Shown: piece after piece, positions 1 to 11,742 of the stretch
Layout: each line of letters begins with the position of its first letter
How positions within the stretch are numbered: the stretch's first letter is position 1
Source of the DNA: an uncultured Bradyrhizobium sp.
GTDB taxonomy: Bacteria > Pseudomonadota > Alphaproteobacteria > Rhizobiales > Xanthobacteraceae
Assembly: GCF_936943645.1 (NCBI RefSeq)
Contig: NZ_CAKZJO010000113.1
Span: forward strand, 1 to 39,858
Length of the DNA: 39,858 bases
Reading direction: 5' to 3'
The notes under the pieces: generated by a model
Seen by the model: only the letters and a program-made list of their open reading frames with translations
What the model was told of the DNA's origin: nothing
Databases searched by the model: none
Made by a program: the position numbers and the translations under genes

Positions 1-3874
<3,874 letters not shown>

Positions 3875-4299
3875 CGTGGCCTCTCATTTCGTCGCCCGCT
3901 CTGGGCGCGCCGTCCGGAACGCGGCTGCCACCGCTCCCCGGGTTGAATTTTTCGAACCCGTCTTGGGGGTCGGAAACTCAGTTTCAGGCCGGAATGTCCT
4001 GAATCTGTTCTTCAGACCTTCAAAACGCAAAACGACGCGCGGGGCGCATAGGCGCGCCCGCCCGTCACAACGATCGTCTTCACGGACTGCAAAAGCCCGA
4101 AATAGCCTGCTCTCCCAACGGCTTACAGGGAAATCCGGCCTCCCTGCCCACCGCGCTTTCGTGCTGCCGACCCGATATGGGGCGACAATAGTGCAGATTC
4201 GAGGGTTAAACCCGCAAATCCCCACACTTTTTCGTGTTCGGCTCGCGTCGGGATGTTCCGTCGCACGCCTTTTGCATCTGCCCGCCTCGATAGCGGACT
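3875..4299. other. rplL-rpoB intergenic region
   Basis: This gap of about 425 bp lies between the hairpin behind rplL and the rpoB start. I see no conserved ORF and no convincing sigma70 promoter on the minus strand. In E. coli the equivalent gap holds an attenuator and an RNase III site that lower rpoB expression relative to L7/L12. Whether this longer gap does the same is inference. Confidence 0.5.
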
Positions 4300-4328
4300 G
4301 GGATCCCGGGCGCTCCGCCCGGGATCCC
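4300..4328 (-). terminator. 13-bp perfect hairpin after rplL (attenuator or processing site)
   Basis: The arms at 4300-4312 and 4316-4328 are perfect reverse complements (GGGATCCCGGGCG) around a 3-base loop, 17 bp downstream of the rplL stop on the minus strand. No U-tract follows on the minus strand, so it is not a classical intrinsic terminator. A partial attenuator, a processing site or a 3'-end stabiliser that adjusts the L7/L12 to RpoB ratio fits better. Confidence 0.6.
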
Positions 4329-4345
4329 GCGCCAGTAAGCAGTGC

Positions 4346-4723
4346 TTACTTGAGCTCGACCTTGGCGCCAGCCTTCTCGATCTGGGCCTTGATCTTCTCG
4401 GCTTCTTCCTTGTTCACGCCTTCCTTCAGCGGCTTCGGAGCACCCTCGACGAGGTCCTTTGCTTCCTTCAGGCCGAGACCGGTGATGGCGCGGACTTCCT
4501 TGATGACCTCGATCTTCTTGTCGCCAGCCGAGGCGAGAACGACCGTGAACTCGGTCTTCTCTTCCGCCGGAGCAGCGGCAGCGCCACCGCCAGCCGGGCC
4601 GGCCACGGCGACAGCCGCGGCAGCCGAAACGCCCCACTTCTCTTCGAGGAGCTTCGCGAGTTCAGCGGCTTCGAGCACGGTGAGGCTCGAGAGGTCGTCA
4701 ACGATCTTCTGCAAGTCAGCCAT
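4346..4723 (-). CDS. rplL: 50S ribosomal protein L7/L12
   Basis: 125-residue stalk protein that recruits translation factors to the ribosome. The N-terminal dimerisation helices (about 1-32) are followed by an Ala/Gly/Pro-rich hinge (about 33-56) and the C-terminal factor-binding domain with GLGLKEAKDLVE. The length and three-part layout are typical of the family. The ATG is preceded by AAGGA nine bases upstream. It lies 54 bp downstream of rplJ and is presumably co-transcribed with it, since L10 and L7/L12 form one stalk complex. A strong hairpin follows the stop. Confidence 0.98.
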   Translation of the reverse strand: MADLQKIVDDLSSLTVLEAAELAKLLEEKWGVSAAAAVAVAGPAGGGAAAAPAEEKTEFTVVLASAGDKKIEVIKEVRAITGLGLKEAKDLVEGAPKPLKEGVNKEEAEKIKAQIEKAGAKVELK

Positions 4724-4777
4724 TGTTCAGTTTCCTTAGGTGTAAGTCTGGTTCGGGTTTGAGTTTTGCGAAGGGCG

Positions 4778-5296
4778 TCAGGCCGCTTCGCCCTTTGAGG
4801 CATGAGCCTGGATGACGCGCGCGAGCTTGCCCGCGGGCGCATTGGCGAGCTGGGCCAGCTTGGTCGCCGGGGCCACGATGAGGCCGACGATCTTGCCGCG
4901 CAGTTCGTCAAGCGACGGCAGCGAGGCAAGTGCCTTCACGCCGTCGACATTCAGGACGGTCTTCCCCATCGAACCGCCAACGATGACGAACTTTTCGTTC
5001 GCCTTGGCGAATTCGACGGCGACCTTTGGCGCCGCTACCGGATCGTTCGAAGTGGCGATCACGGTCGGTCCCTTCAGCATGGGACCGATGGCAACGACGT
5101 CAGTGCCTTCAAGAGCAATTTTGGCGAGACGGTTCTTCGAGACCTTCACCGAGGCGCCAGCCTGCTTCATCTGCGTCCGCAGCTTCTGCATCTGGGCAAC
5201 GGTCAGGCCGGAATATTGAGCAACGATCGCGACGCTCGTGGTCTTGAAGACCCCATTGAGCTGTTCGACCGCGTCCTTTTTTGCCGCTCGTTCCAC
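4778..5296 (-). CDS. rplJ: 50S ribosomal protein L10 (GTG start)
   Basis: 172-residue stalk base protein that anchors L7/L12 dimers on 23S rRNA and, in studied bacteria, represses its own operon by binding the mRNA leader. I chose the GTG at 5296 (VERAAKKDAVEQLNG) because GGAAAGAG lies seven bases upstream and the length equals that usual in Bradyrhizobium. An in-frame ATG at 5323 would add nine residues (MTANRKELA) but has no ribosome-binding site. The core (FKTTSVAIVAQYSGLTVAQM, KNRLAKIAL) and the C-terminal helix that binds L7/L12 are intact. It is preceded by an unusually long non-coding leader. Confidence 0.96.
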   Translation of the reverse strand: MERAAKKDAVEQLNGVFKTTSVAIVAQYSGLTVAQMQKLRTQMKQAGASVKVSKNRLAKIALEGTDVVAIGPMLKGPTVIATSNDPVAAPKVAVEFAKANEKFVIVGGSMGKTVLNVDGVKALASLPSLDELRGKIVGLIVAPATKLAQLANAPAGKLARVIQAHASKGEAA

Positions 5297-5879
5297 AGCA
5301 AGCTCTTTCCGGTTGGCGGTCATCGCGAAAAGCGGGACCGCCGGGTTGCACCCATCGTCCCACCCAAAACCTGAACCTCGGGGCCCAAACCCTGAGGACA
5401 CGCGCCGGGCGAGACGACAATTCAAAGCCTGCCCTCCGGGAGCTGGTGAAAGCCCACGGCGTGTCGAGGTCCGAACCAGACCCTTTCCGCAACCACCGTT
5501 AAGGTGGAAGGCGAAGTGAAATCCGGTCTTCACCCGTCTATGCAGGCCATGCGATTAAGCCTTTGAGAAATCGAAACTTCCCACGGGCGCCTGCAGTCTT
5601 GGACAGGACAAGGTCAGCCGGCGAACCGCCCGACCCTTGCCCGCATCCCACCAACTGACGGGTTTTCCTTCCTTTTCGGGCAAATCCTTGCGGACGTCCT
5701 GAAAAGGAATAATCTCCTGTCGTATCGGGTTTTCGGAATGCGTGCACGAACGCGCCAGCCGAGGCCGGCACGTCCGGAAGCGGTTCTTTAACCGCTCGAG
5801 GCCTGCTTGCCAAGAGCAAAATTCACACCAGTTCCAATCCGTTGCCGGCGGGGCTTGAGGCGAGCCGATAAGGACCGAT
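5297..5879 (-). promoter_or_regulatory. Long rplJ upstream region, probable L10 autoregulatory leader
   Basis: 583 bp without a credible gene separate the dehydrogenase stop from rplJ. On the minus strand I see several foldable elements. A two-part stem lies close to the start (GGGAC/GTCCC at 5334-5338 and 5357-5361, with an inner GGGT/ACCC). A CCTCAGGG/CCCCGAGG stem with one mismatch lies further up. A 7-bp AGCGGTT stem with a 4-base loop is at 5779-5796. L10-L7/L12 binding to such a leader is established in E. coli; assigning it here is inference. The promoter was not identified with confidence. Confidence 0.4.
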
Positions 5880-6833
5880 TCAGGCCGATTTGACCGCATA
5901 AGGCAACGGCTTGCCCTCGAAGAAGGCGGTCAGGTTCGCCAGCACGCAGCCCTGCATGGCCACGTGCGATTCGAGGGTGTGGCCGCCGATGTGGGGGGCG
6001 AACACCACGTTCGGGAGCGCGGTCAGGGCGTCGGGGGCGTGCGGTTCCTTCTCGAACACGTCGAGGCCGGCGCCGGCGATGGTCTTGTCGGTGAGGGCCG
6101 CGACCAGGGCCTTCTCGTCGATGACAGAGCCGCGGGAGATGTTGACGACATAGCCGTCCGCTCCGAGCCGCTTCAGGATATCGGCGTTGACGGCGTGCTG
6201 GGTCTCGGCCCCTGCTCGTACCGCGATCATCAGCACGCTGCACCAGTCGGCGAGCGCCTCCAGGGTCGGGAAATATTGATAGGGCAGATCGTATTTGGTG
6301 CGGCTGAAATAGCCGACCTCGCTCTCGAAGGCGGCGCAGCGGGCGGCGATCTTACGGCCGATCTCGCCCATGCCGTAGACGCCGATGCGGCGGCCGGGCA
6401 TGCCGGCCTGCGGGCGCATCATCGGCGACTGCTTCGAGGCGGCCCAGTCACCGCTGCGGACATACTGGTCGGCGACCAGGATCCGGCGGGTCGTCGCCAG
6501 CATCAGCGTCATCGCGATGTCGGCGACAGAGGCGGCGTTGGCGCCGGGGCTGTGGGCGACCGTAATGTTGCGCGCGGCGGCAGCGTTCAGGTCGACGCCG
6601 TCATAGCCGGTGCCGTAGCAGACGATGGCGCCGAGCTTCGGAAACAGGTCCATCGCCTCCGCACCGAGCGGCGAGCCACCGGCGGTCAGCAGCGCACGGA
6701 TGCCGCCGAGCTCGTCGGCGGAAAACGCCTCCGTTGCCTTCTTGCCGCCGGTATCGAGCAGCTCGAACCGCTCGGCGAAGCGCGCCATCATGGTCTTGGG
6801 AAAGCGCGAATAGATCAGGACCTTGTCAGCCAT
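5880..6833 (-). CDS. D-isomer-specific 2-hydroxyacid dehydrogenase
   Basis: 317-residue cytosolic NAD(P)H-dependent oxidoreductase of the D-2-hydroxyacid dehydrogenase family, which interconverts 2-keto and D-2-hydroxy acids. The split catalytic domain encloses the Rossmann domain: GMGEIG at 154-159, catalytic Arg234 in NISRGSVID, Glu263 in LDVFEKEP and His281 in PHIGGH. All three catalytic residues are kept, so it should be active. The substrate cannot be read from the sequence; glyoxylate/hydroxypyruvate or another small 2-keto acid is possible. It is embedded on the same strand between rplA and rplJ, 89 bp after rplA and behind a strong hairpin. It has no evident role in translation. Confidence 0.92.
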   Translation of the reverse strand: MADKVLIYSRFPKTMMARFAERFELLDTGGKKATEAFSADELGGIRALLTAGGSPLGAEAMDLFPKLGAIVCYGTGYDGVDLNAAAARNITVAHSPGANAASVADIAMTLMLATTRRILVADQYVRSGDWAASKQSPMMRPQAGMPGRRIGVYGMGEIGRKIAARCAAFESEVGYFSRTKYDLPYQYFPTLEALADWCSVLMIAVRAGAETQHAVNADILKRLGADGYVVNISRGSVIDEKALVAALTDKTIAGAGLDVFEKEPHAPDALTALPNVVFAPHIGGHTLESHVAMQGCVLANLTAFFEGKPLPYAVKSA

Positions 6834-6868
6834 TGTTGTTGTTTCCAGTGAGCGCCTTCACAAACGAT

Positions 6869-6902
6869 GAGGGGCGGAATCGGTTGCCCAATTCCGCCCC
6901 TC
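6869..6902 (-). terminator. 12-bp hairpin after rplA
   Basis: The perfect arms GAGGGGCGGAAT (6869-6880) and ATTCCGCCCCTC (6891-6902) flank a 10-base loop, 20 bp downstream of the rplA stop on the minus strand. Only a weak, interrupted T-rich stretch follows. It probably ends most rplKA transcripts, with leakage into the dehydrogenase. Confidence 0.6.
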
Positions 6903-6922
6903 GCCTCATGCAATTTCCAGAC

Positions 6923-7615
6923 TTAGCCGAGAATGGTGCCCGGCTCGACCTTCACGCCGGGGCCCATCGTCGAGGACACCGCAACGCGCTGGATGTAGGT
7001 GCCCTTGGAGCCCGCGGGCTTCGCCTTCGAGACGGCATCGGCCAGGGCCTTGATGTTCTCGACCAGCTTCTCCTCGGAGAACGAGGCCTTGCCGACGCCG
7101 GCCTGCAGGATGCCGGCCTTCTCGACGCGGAACTCGACCGAGCCACCCTTGGCACCCTTCACCGCACCGGTGACGTCCATGGTCACGGTGCCGATCTTCG
7201 GGTTCGGCATCAGGCCGCGCGGGCCGAGCACCTTACCGAGGCGGCCGACCAGCGGCATCATGTCGGGGGTGGCGATGCAGCGGTCGAAATCGATCGCGCC
7301 GTTCTGCACCTTCTCGACCAGATCTTCGGCGCCGACGACGTCGGCACCGGCGGCCTTGGCTTCATCGGCCTTGGCGCCGCGGGCGAACACGCCGACGCGG
7401 AGCGTACGGCCGGTGCCGTTCGGCAGGGTCACGACGCCGCGGACCATCTGGTCGGCGTGACGCGGATCGACGCCGAGATTGATCGCGACCTCGATGGTCT
7501 CGTCGAACTTCGCTTTCGCGCGTTCCTTGACCATCTTGATGGCGTCCGCGAGCGGATAAAGCTTTTCGCGGTCAACACCTTCGCGGGCTTTGTTCAAACG
7601 CTTTCCGATTGCCAT
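6923..7615 (-). CDS. rplA: 50S ribosomal protein L1
   Basis: 230-residue protein of the L1 stalk, which guides the deacylated tRNA out of the E site. In E. coli it also represses translation of the L11-L1 mRNA. The sequence starts MAIGKRLNKAREGVDREKLY and carries the family signature around TVTMDVTGAVKGAKGGSVEF. Length and ends match the family. It begins 6 bp after rplK, so translational coupling is likely. A strong hairpin follows the gene. Confidence 0.98.
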   Translation of the reverse strand: MAIGKRLNKAREGVDREKLYPLADAIKMVKERAKAKFDETIEVAINLGVDPRHADQMVRGVVTLPNGTGRTLRVGVFARGAKADEAKAAGADVVGAEDLVEKVQNGAIDFDRCIATPDMMPLVGRLGKVLGPRGLMPNPKIGTVTMDVTGAVKGAKGGSVEFRVEKAGILQAGVGKASFSEEKLVENIKALADAVSKAKPAGSKGTYIQRVAVSSTMGPGVKVEPGTILG

Positions 7616-7621
7616 GACCGC

Positions 7622-8050
7622 TTACCCCGCCACTTCCAGACCCATCGAACGGGCAGAGCCCTCGACCATCTTCATGGCCGACTCGATCGAGTCGCAATTG
7701 AGATCCTTCATCTTCTTCTCGGCGATCTCGCGCACCTGCGCCTTGGTCACCTTGCCGGCCTTGTCACGGCCCGGCGCCTTCGAGCCGGACTGGATCTTGG
7801 CAGCCTGCTTGAGGAAGAAGGACATCGGGGGGGTCTTCATCTCGAACGTGAACGAACGATCGGCGTAGATCGTGATCACGACGGGAATCGGGGTGTTCTT
7901 CTCTTCCTTCTGGGTCTGCGCGTTGAACGCCTTGCAGAACTCCATGATGTTGAGACCGCGCTGACCGAGCGCGGGACCGATCGGGGGCGAGGGATTCGCC
8001 GCACCGGCCGGGACCTGAAGCTTCAGGTATCCGGTCACTTTCTTTGCCAT
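7622..8050 (-). CDS. rplK: 50S ribosomal protein L11
   Basis: 142-residue protein of the GTPase-associated centre, the thiostrepton site, where it helps sense uncharged tRNA with RelA/Rsh. The Pro-rich N-terminal switch (AGAANPSPPIGPALGQRGLN) and the C-terminal rRNA-binding domain are intact. A strong AGGAGTG lies about 5 bases before the ATG. It heads the rplK-rplA pair. The 219-bp gap behind nusG contains a palindromic repeat (8175-8263) and a possible leader with a GCCTCT/AGAGGC hairpin. Confidence 0.98.
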   Translation of the reverse strand: MAKKVTGYLKLQVPAGAANPSPPIGPALGQRGLNIMEFCKAFNAQTQKEEKNTPIPVVITIYADRSFTFEMKTPPMSFFLKQAAKIQSGSKAPGRDKAGKVTKAQVREIAEKKMKDLNCDSIESAMKMVEGSARSMGLEVAG

Positions 8051-8174
8051 GTATCACTCCTGTTGTGCCGGCGACTGCCGGCGGTTTCAGGTTCGTGGTG
8101 GGGACCTCGAGCGGCTGGCAACCGCCCTCGTCCTCCCACGGCCTCTCTTTAGAGGCGTCGCCGCCTCCACTTTT

Positions 8175-8263
8175 GTCATGCCCGGGCCTGCCCCGGGCAT
8201 CCATCAATCTTCGCAAGACTTCCCGCGAAGGAGATGGATTGCCGGGTCAAGCCCGGCAATGAC
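8175..8263. repeat. Bradyrhizobium-type palindromic repeat between nusG and rplK
   Basis: An 89-bp nested palindrome: outer GTCATGCCCGGGC pairs imperfectly with GCCCGGCAATGAC, there are two inner hairpins of the TGCCCGGGC type, and the centre pairs CTTCGC with GCGAAG. It begins 6 bp after the nusG stop, so it can act as a 3' stabiliser or terminator between nusG and rplK. The GTCATGCCCGGGC / GCCGGGTCAAGCCCGGC wording recurs widely in Bradyrhizobium intergenic regions. Confidence 0.75.
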
Positions 8264-8269
8264 GAACGA

Positions 8270-8824
8270 TCAGACCTTCTCGACCTGACCGAATTCCAGT
8301 TCGACGGGCGTTGCGCGACCGAAGATCGACACCGCGACCTTCACGCGCGAGCGCGCCTCGTCGATTTCCTCGACAACGCCCGAGAACGAGGCGAACGGGC
8401 CATCGGCCACGCGCACGTTCTCGCCGATCTCGAACGACACCGAAGCCTTCGGCCGTTCCACGCCCTCCTGCACCTGGTGCAGGATCCGCATGGCTTCGGC
8501 TTCCGAGATCGGCATCGGCTTGTTTTCAGCGCCGAGGAAGCCCGTGACCTTCGGCGTGTTCTTGATCAGATGAAACGCCTCGTCGGTCAGCTTCATCTTC
8601 ACCAGCACGTAGCCGGGGAAGAACTTGCGCTCGGCGTCGATCTTGCGGCCGCGGCGCACTTCCGTGACCTTCTCGGTCGGCACCAGCACCAGCTCGAACA
8701 GCTCCTCGAGCCCGCGCTGCTTGGCCTGCTCGCGGATGGATTCGGCGACCTTCTTTTCGAAGTTCGAATAGGCGTGGACGATGTACCAGCGCTTGTCGGA
8801 CAGTTGAGCGGTTGCGGTTGCCAT
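8270..8824 (-). CDS. nusG: Transcription termination/antitermination factor NusG
   Basis: 184-residue elongation factor that bridges RNA polymerase to Rho and to the ribosome. The NGN domain (KRWYIVHAYSNFEKKVAESI onward) is followed by a C-terminal KOW domain (VRVADGPFASFSGVVEEIDE). The ATG at 8824 shares a base with the secE stop (TGATG), which indicates translational coupling. A longer in-frame extension upstream overlaps secE and is not conserved-looking. A palindromic repeat sits immediately behind the gene. Confidence 0.98.
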   Translation of the reverse strand: MATATAQLSDKRWYIVHAYSNFEKKVAESIREQAKQRGLEELFELVLVPTEKVTEVRRGRKIDAERKFFPGYVLVKMKLTDEAFHLIKNTPKVTGFLGAENKPMPISEAEAMRILHQVQEGVERPKASVSFEIGENVRVADGPFASFSGVVEEIDEARSRVKVAVSIFGRATPVELEFGQVEKV

Positions 8825-9015
8825 CAGTGGATGCCCAGAAGGAAGGTGATGAGGACACGGATGATCTGGTCGGCGGCGAAGAAGAAGATCGAGGCCACGG
8901 CGACCATCACGAACACCATGATGGTGGTGATCGTGGTCTCGCGACGGGTCGGCCAGGTGACCTTGGCGGTCTCCGAGCGCACTTCCTGCAAGAACTTGAA
9001 CGGGCTGACTGCCAT
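8824..9015 (-). CDS. secE: Preprotein translocase subunit SecE
   Basis: 63-residue inner-membrane protein of the single-span SecE type. A short amphipathic N-terminus (SPFKFLQEVRSETAKVTWPT) carries the conserved K-V-x-W-P motif and is followed by one hydrophobic segment (about 30-58). It clamps SecY in the translocon. I chose the ATG at 9015; an upstream in-frame ATG at 9051 adds a basic stretch unlike the family. The ribosome-binding site is weak. secE and nusG form a two-gene unit behind the promoter at 9190-9218. Confidence 0.95.
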   Translation of the reverse strand: MAVSPFKFLQEVRSETAKVTWPTRRETTITTIMVFVMVAVASIFFFAADQIIRVLITFLLGIH

Positions 9016-9189
9016 CGTGTGAATGTCCAACGTCCGTCGCCGGACGCGCATGAATTTCGGGGATCCGAACAGCCGCCGTTGGCCCAGCCCTCTGTCTCGA
9101 AGGATGAGCCGGAATCCGGGCTCGATTGTTCGGGGATTTCAAAGCCGCGCCGGAGATCCGCGTCTAACGGGCCGGCAGCGAGTGCGGGG

Positions 9190-9218
9190 TATCTACTGCG
9201 GATGAGACCAAACGTCAA
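9190..9218 (-). promoter_or_regulatory. Sigma70-type promoter of secE-nusG
   Basis: On the minus strand TTGACG (9213-9218) is followed by exactly 17 bp and TAGATA (9190-9195), five of six and four of six consensus bases respectively. The predicted start near 9183 gives a leader of about 168 nt before secE. It lets secE-nusG be transcribed independently of the tRNA and of the intervening cluster. Confidence 0.65.
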
Positions 9219-9314
9219 GGTAGCGGCGCGCCGGCCCGACCTCCCCTCACCCGTGGCGGCCCCCGCCGGAGCTCATGCGAATCAACGGCTTAACCGGCCG
9301 ACCGCCTGAACCGG

Positions 9315-9348
9315 CCGGGCCGCCCTCCTCGTGCTGGCGGCGGCCCGG
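9315..9348 (-). terminator. GC-rich hairpin after the C-methyltransferase-like gene
   Basis: The perfect 10-bp arms CCGGGCCGCC (9315-9324) and GGCGGCCCGG (9339-9348) begin 7 bp beyond the stop of the minus-strand gene at 9356. There is no T-run, so it is a weak or Rho-assisted terminator at best. It would shield secE from read-through of the cluster. Confidence 0.45.
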
Positions 9349-9355
9349 GCGATCG

Positions 9356-10624
9356 TCAGTCGGCCCGGTCGACCATGGAAATGCCCGGCAACGGCACCAC
9401 GAACTTGCCGCCTTCGGCGAAATAGCGGGCGTGCTTGGCCCGGATCGGGTCGACATAGCGCCAGGCGAAGACCACGACGAACGCCGGCTTGCGCTCGTAC
9501 AGGGCCGCCGGCGGCAGGATCGGGATGTCGTAACCGGGACCTGCCATCACGTTGCCCTTCTTGGGGTCGTCGTCCACCAGGAAGTCGATCTTGTTCTCCA
9601 GGCCGAACTGCGGCAGCAGCGTCGTGGTGCCCACGGACACGCCATAGCCGGCGACCAGCTGACCGCGCGCATGCGCGGCGTCGGCCATCGCGACCAGCTC
9701 GTCGCGGATGGCGGCGATCCGCTTCACGTAGGGCGCATAATAGGCCGGCTGATCGACACCGAGCCGCTCTTCCTCGGCGACGAACCGCGCGACTTCAGCC
9801 GAGGGCTTCTTGGCCCCGCCCGCGCGCTGCACGGTGACGCGGATCGAGCCGCCCTTGGTCCAGATGTGCTGGACGTCGATCAGCTCCATGCCGAGCCGGG
9901 CAAAGAAGCGGATCAGCGGCTTGATGTTAAAATAGGACAGATGCTCGTGATAGACCGTGTCGAGCAGGTTCTTCTCGGTGACATCGACACCGTATTGCGT
10001 TTCGAACACGAACAGGCCGTCGGGCGCGAGCACGTCGCGCACGCCGATCACGAGCGGATCAAGATTGTCGACATTGGCGATCATGTTGTTGGCGATCACG
10101 ACGCTTGCCGCACCGTGGCTCTGCAGGATGCGGTGACCGATCGCATCGGTGAAGAAATCGCCGATGGTCTCGATCCCCGCCTCGGTCGCGCGCTTGGCAA
10201 TCTCAACGGCGGGATCGACACCGAGCACCCGCATGCCGCGCTCCCTGAAGAAGCCGAGCAGCGATCCGTCGTTGCTGCCGAGCTCGACGACCAGCGAGCC
10301 CGGCGCGATGCCGAAGCGGCTGACGACGTCGTTGGCATAGCCGGCGAAATGCTCGCGCAATCCGAGCGAGAGCGAGGTCGTGTAGACGTAGTTGCGGTAC
10401 TGGACCTCGGGGTTGCCGACATGGAGAATCTGGAGGTGGCCGCAATCCCTGCACAGATGCAGCGCCATCGGCACCGCGGCGCGGAACACCGGATCGTCGA
10501 CGCTGGCATCGGGGACCTGGAAGTTCGGGGTGCCGATCGGCATGCCGGCCATCGGGACGACCAGCTCCTGCTTGTCCGAGTGACAGAGGCGGCAGGTGTG
10601 GCGGACGTAGAACAGGTTTTTCAT
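9356..10624 (-). CDS. NDP-sugar C-methyltransferase-like protein, zinc-binding type (copy 1)
   Basis: 422 residues with the three-part layout of the TylC3/TcaB9 family: an N-terminal zinc motif (C11, C14, C58, C61), a Rossmann SAM domain with ELGSNDG at 114-120, and a C-terminal domain ending near FVVPLPGISMVD. The YHEHLSYF segment (225-232) keeps the Glu-His pair thought to act as base in sugar 3-C-methyltransferases. Those enzymes add a methyl branch to a keto-sugar nucleotide. ATG 10624 was chosen because upstream codons look non-coding. It lies 85 bp after the UPF0104 gene and ends the minus-strand arm. A related protein is at 27889-29106. The substrate is unknown. Confidence 0.82.
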   Translation of the reverse strand: MKNLFYVRHTCRLCHSDKQELVVPMAGMPIGTPNFQVPDASVDDPVFRAAVPMALHLCRDCGHLQILHVGNPEVQYRNYVYTTSLSLGLREHFAGYANDVVSRFGIAPGSLVVELGSNDGSLLGFFRERGMRVLGVDPAVEIAKRATEAGIETIGDFFTDAIGHRILQSHGAASVVIANNMIANVDNLDPLVIGVRDVLAPDGLFVFETQYGVDVTEKNLLDTVYHEHLSYFNIKPLIRFFARLGMELIDVQHIWTKGGSIRVTVQRAGGAKKPSAEVARFVAEEERLGVDQPAYYAPYVKRIAAIRDELVAMADAAHARGQLVAGYGVSVGTTTLLPQFGLENKIDFLVDDDPKKGNVMAGPGYDIPILPPAALYERKPAFVVVFAWRYVDPIRAKHARYFAEGGKFVVPLPGISMVDRAD

Positions 10625-10709
10625 CGTTGAACCGAAAAATGAGAAACGCGATCGGGTGAGGCAATCCCACCCCGTGAAGACCAGACCGGCAGCAACGGGC
10701 TCAAGCGGG

Positions 10710-11729
10710 TCATGGATGGCTCGAGACTTCCTTGCCCAGCCCGTCATAGCTGGGAGCTTCCTCCGCCGCTTTCGCGGCCTTGTCCGCTGAATACGATCCG
10801 CGCTCCGGACTTGCCAGCCAGATCGCGCCGCCGACGAGCCCGATGATCACGCTGATGGCGCCAAGCAGGAGCGACACCGACAGCGCTTCCTCGGAAGGGA
10901 CACCCGCCAGACCGAGGCAGGCAACCATCGCCCCCTCGCGAACGCCCCAGCCGCTGATCGAGATCGGAACCGCCGTCAACAGCACCACGGGCGGAATCAG
11001 GATGCCGGCATCGACCACCGAGAGCTGTGCCCCGACACCGCGCGCCAGGGCGAAGCAGGCCGCCGCTGTCACGAGATGGATGAGCAGCGCCGACCCGAAC
11101 AGCAACGCGCGCCGCTCGGACTGCAGAAGAAGAAACCGGACCAGCGCCCCGAACCGGACGAAGCTTGCGATCGCCCGATGGGCGATCAGCCGCTGCGGCA
11201 GACGGTCGAGCGTCAACAGCACCACGGTACCGGCGACGCCGGCGAGCGTCAGCCCGCCGATGGCCAGGATCGCGGCCTGATCGGATACGCGAGACAACAG
11301 GAACGGCAATCCGGCCACCATCAGCGCGATCAGCCCGATCAACGCCGTGAAACGGTCGGCCGCAACGCCCTTGACCGCCTCCGGCCACTGCACGCCGCGC
11401 TGGCGCAGCAACCACATCCGAACCGCGTCACCGCCGACCGAAGACGGCAACACCTGATTGAACCAGAGGCTGATCATGAGGATCCGCCAGCCGGCGAGCC
11501 AGTCCAGCGACACGCCGAGCGCGCGCATGATCAGCTCCCAGCGGCCGTTGAGAACGAAGGTCTGGAAGAAGATCAGCGCCAGCGCGAGGACGAACAGCAA
11601 AGGATCGACCGAAACGAGATGGCTGCGCAACCGCTGCAGATCGAGACCGCGCGCGATGTAGACCAGCACCGCGATCGACAGCAGCAGCTTTACCGAAAAC
11701 AGGGCCGCCTGCTTGAACCGCGACTGCAT
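10710..11729 (-). CDS. UPF0104 / AglD-like polytopic membrane protein (copy 1)
   Basis: 339-residue inner-membrane protein with about 8 hydrophobic segments, of the family related to the membrane half of lysyl-phosphatidylglycerol synthase (PF03706). It has the family hallmark NQVLPSSVGGDAVR and a C-terminal PISISGWGVREGAM loop. Members are often found with polyprenyl-phosphate glycosyltransferases and are suspected lipid-sugar flippases or accessory proteins; the biochemical role is unsettled. The start at 11729 (MQSRFKQAALF) has GAGG six bases upstream and lies 13 bp after the SIS gene, so the two are probably coupled. A close paralogue is at 24348-25352. Confidence 0.85.
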   Translation of the reverse strand: MQSRFKQAALFSVKLLLSIAVLVYIARGLDLQRLRSHLVSVDPLLFVLALALIFFQTFVLNGRWELIMRALGVSLDWLAGWRILMISLWFNQVLPSSVGGDAVRMWLLRQRGVQWPEAVKGVAADRFTALIGLIALMVAGLPFLLSRVSDQAAILAIGGLTLAGVAGTVVLLTLDRLPQRLIAHRAIASFVRFGALVRFLLLQSERRALLFGSALLIHLVTAAACFALARGVGAQLSVVDAGILIPPVVLLTAVPISISGWGVREGAMVACLGLAGVPSEEALSVSLLLGAISVIIGLVGGAIWLASPERGSYSADKAAKAAEEAPSYDGLGKEVSSHP

Positions 11730-11742
11730 CGGATGCCTCGCC

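Larger units (their letters stand above)
9016..9355. other. secE upstream region and junction with the sugar cluster
   Basis: A 340-bp non-coding stretch. From left to right it holds the secE leader (about 168 bp), the secE promoter (9190-9218) and a GC-rich stretch ending in the hairpin behind the C-methyltransferase-like gene. I see no tRNA-Trp here, although many alphaproteobacteria carry it at this spot. I also see no copy of the tRNA 3' end. Confidence 0.6.

Noticed and set aside
5297..5323. Upstream ATG start for rplJ
   Set aside because: No ribosome-binding site precedes 5323, whereas the GTG at 5296 has one and yields the usual 172 residues.
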